A stretch of DNA of 64,000 nucleotides. Origin: Boseongicola sp. (GTDB lineage: Bacteria; Pseudomonadota; Alphaproteobacteria; Rhodobacterales; Rhodobacteraceae). A program made the position numbers and the translations under genes. The DNA lies in contig CP046179.1 in assembly GCA_014075275.1 (NCBI GenBank), forward strand, positions 1,807,932 to 1,871,931. The letters run 5' to 3'. Shown here one piece after another: positions 34,621 through 43,869 of the stretch (position 1 is the first letter of the stretch; each line of letters opens with the position of its first letter). A model generated the notes under the pieces. That model was not told the DNA's origin and ran no database searches. It worked only from the letters and a program-made list of their open reading frames with translations.

Positions 34621-35528
34621 TCTGCAACCCCCTCACGCAGCAACAGCAGCAAAGCAACAACCGTCAATCCGACGCCTGGCAACATGACCGCTGGCGGAAC
34701 GTCACCATCCAAAACGATCTCCCACAGAATGACCCAGCTAGGGATCAGGTAAGTGTAGGCCATCACTTTGGCAGCCTTAAGCCGAAACGACGCAAACTGA
34801 ACTAATATGATCGAAGCAACCGTGGCAAAAACAACCAGGTAGCCCAAAGTCGCCCAGACCCTCAAAGACAGGGCACTCCAATCTGTGGCCAAGATGCTGG
34901 TAACGCCTGTTGCGCCAACGACTACAAACCCGGCGATCAAAACGCCCAAGGTAAAGATTAGAACCGGCTCCCCCCGGTTCAGGCGTGGCACCAGCGGGAT
35001 GTATAATGCATGGGCCATACACCCGAAGAAAAAGATGAATTCACCCACGCCGATGCGAAATTGCAGGAATGCATCAAGATCACCGCGAAAAATCACCCAC
35101 AGTGCACCCGCAGCACCAACGCTTAATGCCATAGCCATCGACGCATTCGTGGTCTGTCGCATGATCCACCAGCCAAACCCAGCCGCCATCAGGGGCGTTA
35201 GTGTGAAAACAGCGGCAATCGAAACCGGATGGGCAGTTTTCAGGCCAACGAACATCAGCACGAAATACATACCAAACAGCCCACCCAAAACTAAATAGCG
35301 CCACGGCGCACGCGCAGCTGCGCGATTTATTTGTCCGGTAACTCCGGCGACCACTACGACCAAAACTGATGCCACCAAAAACCGAACCGCAGTTAAAGCC
35401 TGTGGGTCGATGTCATTCGCTATGCGTCCCCCAAAGGAAAACGAACCAGCAACCAGAGCCGAAAATGTCAAAAGGGCCAGATGCCCCTTTAACTCTTCGC
35501 GTCTGGCAACCGGCTGTCCGTTCACCAC
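34590..35528 (-). CDS. EamA/DMT family transporter
   Basis: A second member of the superfamily, about 312 residues, with two EamA repeats (LALLTFSALVAGSFSFGGRI and later FFFGCMAHALYIPLVPRLNR). The internal motif FVGLKTAHPVSIAAVFTLTP is typical. GTG at 35528 or 35525; the start overlaps the end of the LysR gene upstream, so the pair is co-transcribed. Not a close copy of the 33.2-kb gene. Substrate unknown. Confidence 0.9.
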   Translation of the reverse strand: MVNGQPVARREELKGHLALLTFSALVAGSFSFGGRIANDIDPQALTAVRFLVASVLVVVVAGVTGQINRAAARAPWRYLVLGGLFGMYFVLMFVGLKTAHPVSIAAVFTLTPLMAAGFGWWIMRQTTNASMAMALSVGAAGALWVIFRGDLDAFLQFRIGVGEFIFFFGCMAHALYIPLVPRLNRGEPVLIFTLGVLIAGFVVVGATGVTSILATDWSALSLRVWATLGYLVVFATVASIILVQFASFRLKAAKVMAYTYLIPSWVILWEIVLDGDVPPAVMLPGVGLTVVALLLLLREGVADQASSVSSNS

Positions 35529-36400
35529 GATTTCGCGTCTTGTTTCAAAAACTTCAAGAACGCCTGAACCTTGGTTGTCCGGTGCAGATCAACATGGGTC
35601 ACAAGCCACAATGGCGCCGCCCACTCTTCTTGGGGTTCAATCAAATTTACCAAGCCTCCGAACTGCTCGGCTTCCCAACAAGAAATAAATCCGATGCCCA
35701 CGCCCGCGATCACGGCATCACGCATCACACGCGCATCAACTCCCCGGAACACTATTTGCTCGGGGCCAACACGCTCGCTCAGCCACTTGAAAACCGGCAC
35801 ACGGGACTCAAGATTGTCATGCGCCACAAAGTCATGACCACTCAGTTCATCCAACGAGGCCAATCGACCCTTACGATCAATGTAGTCCTGCGACGCATAA
35901 AGCCCGATCTGTTGTTTGACGAACGGCTGAACCACATTGTCCGGGTTGTCTGGCGCGCGCCCCGCACGGACAGCCACATGCGCTTCGCCATACTCAAGCC
36001 GTAAAACCTCTTCGCCGGTCAAATAGCGGATGATCAAATCCGGGTACAGTGTCTGAAAACGCGCTAATGTCGGCGTAAGCCGAGGCGAGGTTGAGGCTAG
36101 AGATGTCACCACCAACTCGCCTGATACTTCGTCCCCGCGTCCTTTGATCCGACCAACCAACTGTGTGAATTGATCATCTGTCGCTTGCGCCACTTGCAAC
36201 AGATCCTGACCGGCTTCCGTTGCGGTATATCCCCGCGCATGACGCTGAAACAGTTTCACGCCAAGTCGTGATTCCAGAGCGTCAATGTGGCGGATGACAG
36301 TTGCATGATGCACACCCAAAGCATCAGCTGCCCCGCTGACGGTTCCCATCCTGGCAACATGGTAAGCGGTACGGATCTCGTCCCAAGTACTGATCGACAT
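35522..36400 (-). CDS. LysR family transcriptional regulator
   Basis: 292 residues: N-terminal helix-turn-helix TWDEIRTAYHVARMGTVSGA with VHHATVIRHIDALESRLGVK, then the periplasmic-binding-like effector domain starting SGELVVTSLASTSPRLTP. It is divergent from the azoreductase-DoxX pair and upstream of an EamA gene, so either or both may be targets. Expected LysR-type T-N11-A sites fall in the 195-base intergenic region. Effector unknown. Confidence 0.92.
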   Translation of the reverse strand: MSISTWDEIRTAYHVARMGTVSGAADALGVHHATVIRHIDALESRLGVKLFQRHARGYTATEAGQDLLQVAQATDDQFTQLVGRIKGRGDEVSGELVVTSLASTSPRLTPTLARFQTLYPDLIIRYLTGEEVLRLEYGEAHVAVRAGRAPDNPDNVVQPFVKQQIGLYASQDYIDRKGRLASLDELSGHDFVAHDNLESRVPVFKWLSERVGPEQIVFRGVDARVMRDAVIAGVGIGFISCWEAEQFGGLVNLIEPQEEWAAPLWLVTHVDLHRTTKVQAFLKFLKQDAKSW

Positions 36401-36458
36401 GACATGTCCTATGGCTAGTTAGCACAGCCCGAAATTGGCCAGCCCAACTCGTTTATCG

Positions 36459-36492
36459 TGCGAAAATAGAATATCCAATGCCGAAATTCGCA
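36459..36492. promoter_or_regulatory. Divergent lysR-azoR control region with TGCGAA/TTCGCA symmetry
   Basis: TGCGAAA (36459) and TTCGCA (36487) form an inverted pair; a second near-palindrome, TGCCGAAATTCGCA, overlaps the right arm (36479-36492), and TCGCA repeats continue to about 36510. The position between a LysR gene and its likely target fits a LysR operator. The evidence is pattern and location only. Confidence 0.4.
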
Positions 36493-36594
36493 CATTCTCG
36501 CAAAATCGCACAAAAACGGTTCGATTAACGGTAATTTTAAGCCGCCGAATGGCCTCCTATCTCTTCCTCAATCGAAAACGAAAAGGAGGCTGAC

Positions 36595-37191
36595 ATGCCT
36601 ACTAAAATACTTCGGATTGACGCATCCGCCCGGCGCGAAGGTTCTGTAACCCGTGAATTGAACGACCATATCATCGAACGATTTAGAGCCAACGGCGACG
36701 CAGCCGTCACGACGCGAGACCTGACCGAGGCCTTGCCGCAAGTCACCGAAACATGGATCGGCGCCAACTTCACACCTGCCGATGACCGCAACCCCGGGCA
36801 ACACGAAGTTCTCTCGCAGTCAGATGGATTGATTGAAGAGTTGAAATCTGCCGACATCGTGTTGATCGGCCTGCCAATCTACAACTTTGGCATGCCCGCC
36901 GCGCTGAAGGCCTGGATCGACCTGGTCGCCCGCGCTGGCGTCACCTTTCAATACACAGAAAATGGTCCCAAAGGCTTACTGGAAGGCAAACGCGCCATCG
37001 TTAGCGTCGCATCCGGCGGCACCGAAACTGGCTCAGACTGGGATTTCGCCACCGGCTATCTGCGCCACGTCCTGAGCTTCATCGGCATCACTGATGTCCT
37101 GTTCGTTTCCGCAGACAAAATGGCGATCGAACCCGAGACAACTTTGAAATCGGCTCACGCGGCCATCGCCACACTGCCACTGGCAGCCTGA
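36595..37191 (+). CDS. azoR: FMN-dependent NADH azoreductase
   Basis: 198-residue flavodoxin-like quinone/azo reductase (AzoR/AcpD family). KILRIDASARREGSVTRELN at the start binds FMN phosphate; also LIGLPIYNFGMPAALKAWID and TFQYTENGPKGLLEGKRAIV, with GGTETGSDWDFATGYLRHVL. It reduces quinones with two electrons, protecting against thiol and electrophile stress. A strong GGAGG precedes the ATG. Confidence 0.93.
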   Translation: MPTKILRIDASARREGSVTRELNDHIIERFRANGDAAVTTRDLTEALPQVTETWIGANFTPADDRNPGQHEVLSQSDGLIEELKSADIVLIGLPIYNFGMPAALKAWIDLVARAGVTFQYTENGPKGLLEGKRAIVSVASGGTETGSDWDFATGYLRHVLSFIGITDVLFVSADKMAIEPETTLKSAHAAIATLPLAA

Positions 37192-37206
37192 TTGAAAGGG
37201 CATCCC

Positions 37207-37575
37207 TTGTCTTACGTTACACTCGCTATCAAAGTTCTTCTCACGCTGGCCTTCGTCGCTGTGGGCACTGCAAAACTCGCCGGGGCCGAAATGATGGTCG
37301 CAACCTTCGATGCCGTCGGCGTCGGCCAGTGGTTCCGCTATGTTACCGGTGCAATCGAAGTTGGTGCCGCCGCCCTTCTTTGGGTCCGTGGTCGCGAAGC
37401 CATCGGCGCTGCACTTCTGACCGCAACCATGGTCGGCGCTGTCCTGGCGCATCTGGTCATCCTTGGCCCGTCGGCCGTGCCCGCTCTGGTGCTTGGAACC
37501 TTGTCGGCTGTTATCCTTTGGCTCTATCGCGATCAACTGACGTCCCTACGTGGAACCGAAACCTCAGCTGCCTGA
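37207..37575 (+). CDS. DoxX family membrane protein
   Basis: About 122 residues with four membrane helices: VTLAIKVLLTLAFVAVGTAK, FRYVTGAIEVGAAALLWV, ALLTATMVGAVLAHLVIL and ALVLGTLSAVILWLY. The pattern KLAG near the first helix end and GAIEVGAA are typical of DoxX-like proteins. TTG at 37207 has AAAGGG six bases upstream and is preferred over TTG at 37192, which touches the azoR stop. Pairing with AzoR under one LysR regulator suggests a role in quinone or thiol stress. Confidence 0.85.
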   Translation: MSYVTLAIKVLLTLAFVAVGTAKLAGAEMMVATFDAVGVGQWFRYVTGAIEVGAAALLWVRGREAIGAALLTATMVGAVLAHLVILGPSAVPALVLGTLSAVILWLYRDQLTSLRGTETSAA

Positions 37576-37584
37576 CAAATAAAA

Positions 37585-37609
37585 CGGGCCGGAGAACCTC
37601 TCCGGCCCG
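37585..37609. terminator. Bidirectional terminator between doxX and the ABC operon
   Basis: Perfect 11-bp stem CGGGCCGGAGA / TCTCCGGCCCG with 3-base loop, lying between convergent genes. Downstream tails are TTTTATTT on the minus strand (strong) and AAAATTA on the plus strand (weak), so it mainly stops the ABC operon. Confidence 0.85.
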
Positions 37610-37635
37610 AAAATTAGGCAAGCGGCAACAGGAGG

Positions 37636-38682
37636 TTATACCGCTTTGCCGTCCGCATCGAAGAAACGCAGCCGTTCTTCCGGGGCGATCAAGCCGATCC
37701 GCTGACCGGGTTTCACGTCGGTGTCGCCATCTGTTCGAACCGTCAACTGACCCAGCGGCCCGCCATCAACAACAAGGAAGGTATCTGCGCCAAGATATTC
37801 CAGAACGTCCACGGTTACGTCACACATCCCCTCGCCCTCGGCACCAATTTCCAGGTGTTCAGGGCGGAAGCCCACCTTGGTTGCCGGAGTGGACCCTTTG
37901 AACGGGCCACCACGACCACCTTCCAGCGTGAATGAATTGCCGTCGGTCTTACAGTCGACAATATTCATCTTGGGCGAGCCTATGAACTGCGCCACGAACA
38001 GGTTCGCAGGGTTTTCGTAAAGCTCGCGCGGGGAACCCACCTGCGCAATTACACCATACTCAAGAACTACAATCCGGTCCGCCAGTGTCATCGCTTCGAC
38101 CTGATCATGCGTCACATAGATCATCGTGCGCTTCAGGCTTTGGTGCAGTTTCGATATTTCATAGCGCATCTCAACTCGCAAAGCCGCATCAAGGTTCGAC
38201 AATGGCTCATCAAACAAAAACGCTGTCGGATCGCGCACAATCGAACGCCCAATTGCAACCCGCTGCCGCTGACCACCCGACAGAGCCTTCGGGCGGCGCT
38301 CCAGGAACGGCTCCAACTTCAGCACGCGCGCGGCTTCGTTGACCTTTTCGTCAATCTCATCTTTCGGAGCGCCCGCAACTTTCAGCGAAAAGCCCATATT
38401 GTCGCCAACCGACATATGCGGATAAAGCGCGTAAGACTGGAACACCATCGACAGACCACGCTTTGAAGGCGGATCAGCCGTCTTGTCGTCTCCATCAATC
38501 AACATCGACCCGCGCGAGATCTCTTCCAGACCACCAATCATGCGAAGCAATGTTGACTTTCCGCAGCCCGACGGGCCAACGAATACGACGAACTCGCCGT
38601 CTTTGATATCAAGGTCGATGCCTTTGATGACCTGAAGTTCACCAAACCATTTTTCGACTTTTTGAAGGTTAATCGAGCCCAT
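37636..38682 (-). CDS. ABC sugar transporter ATP-binding subunit (MalK/UgpC type)
   Basis: 348 residues. Walker [13 protein letters not shown]-loop [16 protein letters not shown], signature [13 protein letters not shown], Walker [14 protein letters not shown] and H-loop [12 protein letters not shown] are complete. The C-terminal ~120 residues form the TOBE/OB regulatory domain ([14 protein letters not shown]). The ATG at 38682 shares one base with the stop of the glycosidase gene. It energises uptake by the two permeases upstream. Confidence 0.94.
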   Translation of the reverse strand: MGSINLQKVEKWFGELQVIKGIDLDIKDGEFVVFVGPSGCGKSTLLRMIGGLEEISRGSMLIDGDDKTADPPSKRGLSMVFQSYALYPHMSVGDNMGFSLKVAGAPKDEIDEKVNEAARVLKLEPFLERRPKALSGGQRQRVAIGRSIVRDPTAFLFDEPLSNLDAALRVEMRYEISKLHQSLKRTMIYVTHDQVEAMTLADRIVVLEYGVIAQVGSPRELYENPANLFVAQFIGSPKMNIVDCKTDGNSFTLEGGRGGPFKGSTPATKVGFRPEHLEIGAEGEGMCDVTVDVLEYLGADTFLVVDGGPLGQLTVRTDGDTDVKPGQRIGLIAPEERLRFFDADGKAV

Positions 38683-39953
38683 CAGTTTTCTCCTGCGGAT
38701 GGTGAGGCCCAGGCCAGCCAAACAGCTGCTGTCCAGGTAAACGTGCCCCCGCCAGCAGGATCGCCGGACTGGGGATGAAAGTATTCGGCAAAGCCGTGTT
38801 CAGCGATCAGATCGCGGGTCGCTCTTCGGACCGTTTCGGCCTCATCGGTCTTACCCATGTCAGCCAGCCCGATGGCGATCAGCGCATTCATGATTGCCCA
38901 TGTCGGCCCGCGCCAATACCGCATTCCATCGAAATCTGGTGCGGTCACTTCAAGGCTTGGGATCGGATAACGGCAGGATGTGAAACTTTCCGCCAACTCG
39001 TCGCCCATGCGCGGATCGTCCAGCCGGGCATACCAGCACAGGAACGAAGCGCTGGTGACATGCCCGGTATGTTCTCCGGTCCGCATGTTGATCGCGTCAA
39101 AAACGCCGGTATCCGGGTTGCGCAAAGTCGCGGCCCCATGTTCCAGCCGCTTGCTCCAACCATCAATCTCGCTGCGATCTTCGCCTAGGTCCTGCGACAT
39201 ACGTGCAAGATCGCGGTTCGCGCGTAGCAATATGAACGTCAGCGTCGGGTCTGCCACCGCAAATGGCCGATCTTCAGCCATCGCCGCATCATCCCATCCC
39301 AGCCGGACACCCCGCTGAACCAGCCAGATATACCGGTCATAATCCGCTTTTGTCGGGCGCATCGCCGGGTCGACATGGCTGGTATCGCGGCGGGTGTATT
39401 CGCCAACACCTTCAGGCTCGATCAGCGCCATCGCGCTATCCCAGTCCGCACAATTGTCACGCCCTGCTTCCCAAGGATGGGTCACGATAATGGCGTCATC
39501 CTCGGTCGTACGCCAGTTCATATACCATTTGTGCCAGGCTTTGATTCTCGGAAGCAGCGCACGCAGGCGTGCATCGCCAACCGCTTTATCCTGCTCCCAG
39601 ATCGCACGAATAAACGTGGCTGCAACCGCGGGTTGGGTAATGCCCGAAGACGCGATCGGCCCCTTGCCATAGGTGCTCCAAACGTCCGGCCCGGGGTAGT
39701 ATCCAGGGTCTTCGGCGTGAAACAGGATGTGGGGCACCATTCCGTTATCCCACTGCCCGGAAAACAAGGTTTCCACCTCTTCCCAGGCACGATCCACATC
39801 AAAGGTTGCAAACCCCCAAGCGGCAAAGGCGCTGTCCCAGTTCCATTGGTAGGGATAAAGCCCCGCTGTGGGCACGGTATACCCACTCCGGTCATTGCCG
39901 CGCAGGATCGAACGCGCTTGTTCGTCCAATGCTATGTGATCCATGGCGCTCAT
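38682..39953 (-). CDS. GH63-like glycoside hydrolase (MGH1-like)
   Basis: 423-residue (alpha/alpha)6-barrel protein of the mannosylglycerate/glucosylglycerate hydrolase type. Family motifs: [17 protein letters not shown] (~32-48), [13 protein letters not shown] (~67-79), [17 protein letters not shown] (159-175), [15 protein letters not shown], and [15 protein letters not shown] then [11 protein letters not shown] at the end. Candidate catalytic acids by family position are Asp166 and Glu390. No signal peptide, so it acts on imported sugar. It lies inside the ABC operon and overlaps both neighbours by 1-4 bases. Confidence 0.85.
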   Translation of the reverse strand: MSAMDHIALDEQARSILRGNDRSGYTVPTAGLYPYQWNWDSAFAAWGFATFDVDRAWEEVETLFSGQWDNGMVPHILFHAEDPGYYPGPDVWSTYGKGPIASSGITQPAVAATFIRAIWEQDKAVGDARLRALLPRIKAWHKWYMNWRTTEDDAIIVTHPWEAGRDNCADWDSAMALIEPEGVGEYTRRDTSHVDPAMRPTKADYDRYIWLVQRGVRLGWDDAAMAEDRPFAVADPTLTFILLRANRDLARMSQDLGEDRSEIDGWSKRLEHGAATLRNPDTGVFDAINMRTGEHTGHVTSASFLCWYARLDDPRMGDELAESFTSCRYPIPSLEVTAPDFDGMRYWRGPTWAIMNALIAIGLADMGKTDEAETVRRATRDLIAEHGFAEYFHPQSGDPAGGGTFTWTAAVWLAWASPSAGEN

Positions 39954-41179
39954 CCCTTGACCGATCCAGCCGTCAGGCCTTTGGTCATGAACCGCTCAAG
40001 GCCCAGGAAAATCACCATGATCGGCACCGTTGCGATCACCGCGCCCGCCATCAGGTGTTGTCGTGGTATCTCGGACGAGTTCAACGATGCGATCCCTCGG
40101 GTCAACGTGAACTTCGACGGATCATCCAGCAACATGAAGGCCAACAGGAACTCGTTCCAGGCGATCATGAAGACATAAAGGCTGACCGACGCCAACGCCG
40201 GCAAACTCAGCGGCAAAGTGATCTTCCAGATCACCGCCAGACGGCCCAAACCATCCATCAACCCGGCTTCTTCAATCTCTGCCGGAAGCCCCCGGAAATA
40301 ACCCTGCAACATGTATAGGGCCACGGGGATTGTTGTGACCGGATATATAAGCACGATTCCGAAAACAGAGTTCCTTAAACCCACCATCGAAAAGGCGATA
40401 TAAATTGGCAGCGCCAGAACGATCATCGGCACCATATAGATCAACAGGATCGACCTTGAGAACGCAGCCCGCCCTTTGAACCGCAACCGCGCGACCGCGT
40501 AGGCGCCCGGAATGCTGAACGCCAACGTCAGCAGAACGGTAATCACCGAAATGTAGAACGACGTCCAAAGGTAAGAGCCAAAGCTGAACTCGGTAAACAG
40601 CTCATTATAGCTGCGGAAAAGGTCCAGACCCTTGCTGATATCAATCGTGAAATCCAAGGGGTTCTGCAAAAGCTCGGCCTGGTTCTTCAGGCTGGTCATC
40701 ACCATCACATAGAACGGGATGGCGACGATACCGGTGAAAAAGATATAGCCGAACCCCGTCAGGAACCGAATGGCCGAGGCTTCGAATTCGTGCCGCGTGG
40801 TTGGCCCGAACGGAAGATCATCAAGGATCTTTTGCAGCGGCCAAACCGCCGATACCGCGAAGATCACCCAGGCAATAACGATGGTCGAAAAGCTGGTGCC
40901 CTCAGCACCCACAATTGCGGGTTTGAGGAAGACGAAAACTAACGCGGGGGCCAAAGCTAGGCCAACGCTCCAGGTGATGCGCTGATTGCGAGTGCGCTCA
41001 CCATCCGGCAACCAGACGAAACCCAACCAGGCGCCAAAGACCAGCGATCCGATAAGAGAAGGTGCAAGTCCTTCACCCGTCGCGAAACTGACCATGATGC
41101 AGGCCACGACAGACATTGTGAACGTCCACAGAGCGCCAATAATAGGGCCCGCGACGTATCCATACCAGAACGGTTTCAT
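39950..41179 (-). CDS. ABC sugar permease (MalG-like) with N-terminal membrane extension
   Basis: 409 residues. The core permease (from ~135) has the usual six spans and the EAA loop EIEEAGLMDGLGRLAVIWKI (~322-341), with WNEFLLAFMLL near the end. About 130 extra N-terminal residues hold four more hydrophobic segments (9-31, 41-57, 69-87, 97-114), absent from standard MalG proteins of ~280 residues. The extension has no recognised domain. Coupled to the second permease (4-base overlap) and to the glycosidase gene. Confidence 0.88.
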   Translation of the reverse strand: MKPFWYGYVAGPIIGALWTFTMSVVACIMVSFATGEGLAPSLIGSLVFGAWLGFVWLPDGERTRNQRITWSVGLALAPALVFVFLKPAIVGAEGTSFSTIVIAWVIFAVSAVWPLQKILDDLPFGPTTRHEFEASAIRFLTGFGYIFFTGIVAIPFYVMVMTSLKNQAELLQNPLDFTIDISKGLDLFRSYNELFTEFSFGSYLWTSFYISVITVLLTLAFSIPGAYAVARLRFKGRAAFSRSILLIYMVPMIVLALPIYIAFSMVGLRNSVFGIVLIYPVTTIPVALYMLQGYFRGLPAEIEEAGLMDGLGRLAVIWKITLPLSLPALASVSLYVFMIAWNEFLLAFMLLDDPSKFTLTRGIASLNSSEIPRQHLMAGAVIATVPIMVIFLGLERFMTKGLTAGSVKG

Positions 41180-42408
41180 AGACCTTCCTCCCGGCTGACG
41201 TATTTGAAGAAGAAGACCGAGAACAACAGCAAGCAGCAGAAGATGACCACTGCCACGGCAGCACCCGCCCCGATATTCGAGACGGCAAAGGCCTGCTCGT
41301 AAACGTTCACCGTCAACGTCCGCGTTCCGGCGTTACCGCCCGTCAGCAGGAAGATGTCGTCGAACTTGTTGAAGGTCCAAATAAAGCGCAGCAGGAACAG
41401 CACCGAAAGGATGCCTAAAAGCTGCGGCAGGCTAAGGAACCAGAACTTCTGGAACGGCGACGCGCCATCCATATCTGCGGCCTCATACATATCCGTGTCG
41501 ATGGATTGCATCCGCGCAAGGATGAACAGGAACGACAACGGGAAGTATCGCCAAATCTCGAACACCGTCACCATGATCAACGCCAATGGCCGGTCGCCGA
41601 AAAAGTTGATGGCCTCGTCCGTCACACCCATCTGGATCAACAACGCGTTAGCCGATCCCGAGAACGGATCAAACAGAATGATCCAGGCGAAGGCCACAGC
41701 GATAACCGGGGCGACATAGGGGAACAGGTATAGCCCCCGCAGGATGCCCTGCCCCTTGAATTCCTTGTTTAGCAGCATCGCAGCGAAAAGCCCAAAGACC
41801 AGCGCCCCAATAGTGCCGACGATTGTATAAAACAACGTCACATAAAGTACGCCCCAGAACTCATCCCCATCAAACACTCTGGCGAAATTCTCGCCGGTGA
41901 ATTCCAGATTGGTCAGGATGTTCTTGCCAGATCCGGTCAAGTTCGGCTCGGTGCCTTCGGCGGCTTCTTCAGCCGCGTCTTCGTCACCGTCGATAGTGAC
42001 AAAAACTGAAATGCGCTCGCGCGCGCCACCTTCAAGGTCACCCAAATCACAAGCGAACTCGTCTCCGGCAATCAAACAACGCTCGTCGATCGAGACAATA
42101 TTCACACCAGACGGGATCACATCCTGCATGGTAACGTTGAAAATCGGCTCCGCCTGCGACGAGTTCCGCAGACGATACTCTAGCCTCAGCTCATCACCCG
42201 AACCACGCAAAGACTCGCGAACAACAGGTGCAGGTGGACGCAGATCGGCCAGGCCTATCGGCTTGAAACTAATCCAGAAAATCGCCAACAACGGCAGCAC
42301 AACGACTGCTGAAACGATGGCAATGGTTGGGAAAAGAAGCCCCCAGGCTAAACGCGCCTCGCGTTTAGCCAATGGCCCCGTCCCGGTGGGAGGGGTTGCC
42401 GTGGTCAT
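41176..42408 (-). CDS. ABC sugar permease (MalF/UgpA-like) with DUF11-like insertion
   Basis: 410 residues. TM1 is AWGLLFPTIAIVSAVVVLPL. An unusually long periplasmic loop (~55-165) follows before TM2 (WGVLYVTLFYTIVGTIGALV). It resembles a DUF11/Ig-like repeat: LRLEYRLRNSSQAEPIFNVT, MQDVIPSGVNIVSIDE, and CDLGDLEGGARERISVFVTI, with Cys111 and Cys120 perhaps forming a disulfide, then an acidic linker. The rest is a normal permease with EAA motif MYEAADMDGASPFQKFWFLS. The start follows a GC hairpin. Confidence 0.88.
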   Translation of the reverse strand: MTTATPPTGTGPLAKREARLAWGLLFPTIAIVSAVVVLPLLAIFWISFKPIGLADLRPPAPVVRESLRGSGDELRLEYRLRNSSQAEPIFNVTMQDVIPSGVNIVSIDERCLIAGDEFACDLGDLEGGARERISVFVTIDGDEDAAEEAAEGTEPNLTGSGKNILTNLEFTGENFARVFDGDEFWGVLYVTLFYTIVGTIGALVFGLFAAMLLNKEFKGQGILRGLYLFPYVAPVIAVAFAWIILFDPFSGSANALLIQMGVTDEAINFFGDRPLALIMVTVFEIWRYFPLSFLFILARMQSIDTDMYEAADMDGASPFQKFWFLSLPQLLGILSVLFLLRFIWTFNKFDDIFLLTGGNAGTRTLTVNVYEQAFAVSNIGAGAAVAVVIFCCLLLFSVFFFKYVSREEGL

Positions 42409-42437
42409 GACATATCTCCGAACGAATGTCGGGTGGC

Positions 42438-42460
42438 GGGCGGCGGCTCATCCGCCGCCC
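42438..42460 (-). promoter_or_regulatory. Intergenic stem-loop between binding-protein and permease genes
   Basis: Perfect 9-bp stem GGGCGGCGG-n5-CCGCCGCCC within the operon, directly after the binding-protein gene and without a T-run. Stem-loops in this position often stabilise the upstream mRNA so the binding protein is made in excess; that role is inferred here. Confidence 0.6.
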
Positions 42461-42475
42461 GATAGTCAGGCGCGC

Positions 42476-43834
42476 TTACTGAACAGCGGCCAGTTCTTCG
42501 TTCAACTTGGCAACCGCCGCATCTGCATCCATTTCGCCATCAAAGTAGGCGCGGAATACGCGATTGATTGCCTGGCTGTTGATGATCTTGGACGCCAGCG
42601 CAAGCTGACCTTCCTGAACACCCCATCGCTGAGCAACGTCCAATCCGCCAACGATCTCATCGATCATCGAGGCTTCATAAAGCTCGGACAATGGCGCGCG
42701 GCGATCAACACCAACGTCCAGTTTCGACCATGCTTCGACGAATTCGGTTGGGTTATCAGCCGTGCCGCGACGCACAGGGAACTTACCCTCAGGCGCAATC
42801 GAAAGCGTCTGAGTATAGCCCTCGTTCATCGAATATTCGACAAAGGCCTGCGCCTCATCGATATCAGCATCAGCCGTGATACCAAAGTAGCGAACGTCGC
42901 CCCAAGCTGCGCCATCAGCATTCGACGGACCCGCAAAGTTGGTCACGATGCCTGTCGCAGCTGCAAGATCATGTGTGGTCGAGTCATCGTTGATCGTTGG
43001 CGGGGCGCTGTCACGCAAACCAGCCAGTTCGTCCAAGATGAATGGCGACCATACGATCATCGCAGTCTGACCCGCAAAGTAGACGGTCCGCGCCTGATCC
43101 CAATACAATTCCCCCGGAGGTGACGCTTCCGCGATAGCCTTGTAGAATTCCAGCGTCTCGGCCGTCTTCTTGGCGTCAAAACCTGCAAAACCGCTGCCAT
43201 CAACCGGGGTCGCACCGTTAGCCAACAGAAGATGCTCAAGCACCTGGCTCATGAAACCTTCGTCAACTTTGGTCGGGGCAACAAAGCCGAACATCTCAGG
43301 CGGATTGTGCAATTTCTCGATTGCTGCCAAGACGTTAGCATAAGTCGTCGGTGCTTCCAGACCGTTCGCATCGAACAGATCCTTGCGGTAAACGACCATC
43401 TGCGTCCAGCCATCAACCGGCACAGATGCATAGCCGTCGGGTGTCGCGGCCATGTCCAAAGCACCCGAAGCAAAAGTGCCCTTGCCCAGTGCATCGACAA
43501 CCTCAGTTGCCGCTTCACTGTCCAGAATGCCAGCTTCCGTCCAAGGCAATGCATAGCTCAGCGGGTGATAAATCACGTCAGGCAAATCGCCAGCAGCAAA
43601 CGCAGCCGTGGCCCGCGTGCCGATATCGCTTTCCTCGACCGGAATGATCTCAACGCCAATACCGCTTTCCGCAGTAAAGGCAGCCGCCATCTCTTCCTGC
43701 TTCGCCAGACGTTCCGGCTGGTTTTCAGTAGTCCAGAACCGGATGTCCGCCGAAGCTGACATCGCCGTCAGGGCAAGCCCGACAGACGCCGTCGCCATAA
43801 GACGCGCATATTTTCCAGTGTTTCGATAAGCCAT
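42476..43834 (-). CDS. ABC transporter extracellular solute-binding protein
   Basis: 452-residue periplasmic binding protein of the sugar type. Signal peptide MATASVGLALTAMSASA, mature start near DIRFWTTENQPERLAKQ. The SBP_bac_1 fold is seen in DVIYHPLSYALPWTEAGILD, GYASVPVDGWTQMVVYRKDL, QTAMIVWSPFILDELAGLRD and the C-terminal hinge. ATG at 43834 with GGGAGG eight bases upstream; the in-frame ATG 15 bases earlier overlaps the ribosome-binding site. First structural gene after lacI. Confidence 0.92.
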   Translation of the reverse strand: MAYRNTGKYARLMATASVGLALTAMSASADIRFWTTENQPERLAKQEEMAAAFTAESGIGVEIIPVEESDIGTRATAAFAAGDLPDVIYHPLSYALPWTEAGILDSEAATEVVDALGKGTFASGALDMAATPDGYASVPVDGWTQMVVYRKDLFDANGLEAPTTYANVLAAIEKLHNPPEMFGFVAPTKVDEGFMSQVLEHLLLANGATPVDGSGFAGFDAKKTAETLEFYKAIAEASPPGELYWDQARTVYFAGQTAMIVWSPFILDELAGLRDSAPPTINDDSTTHDLAAATGIVTNFAGPSNADGAAWGDVRYFGITADADIDEAQAFVEYSMNEGYTQTLSIAPEGKFPVRRGTADNPTEFVEAWSKLDVGVDRRAPLSELYEASMIDEIVGGLDVAQRWGVQEGQLALASKIINSQAINRVFRAYFDGEMDADAAVAKLNEELAAVQ

Positions 43835-43869
43835 GTAATGTCCTCCCATTGGCTTTGTATTTTTGGTCT

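Noticed and set aside
41897..43123. 408-codon plus-strand frame opposite permease and binding-protein genes
   Set aside because: Spans two clear genes antisense; basic, low-complexity translation without a domain.
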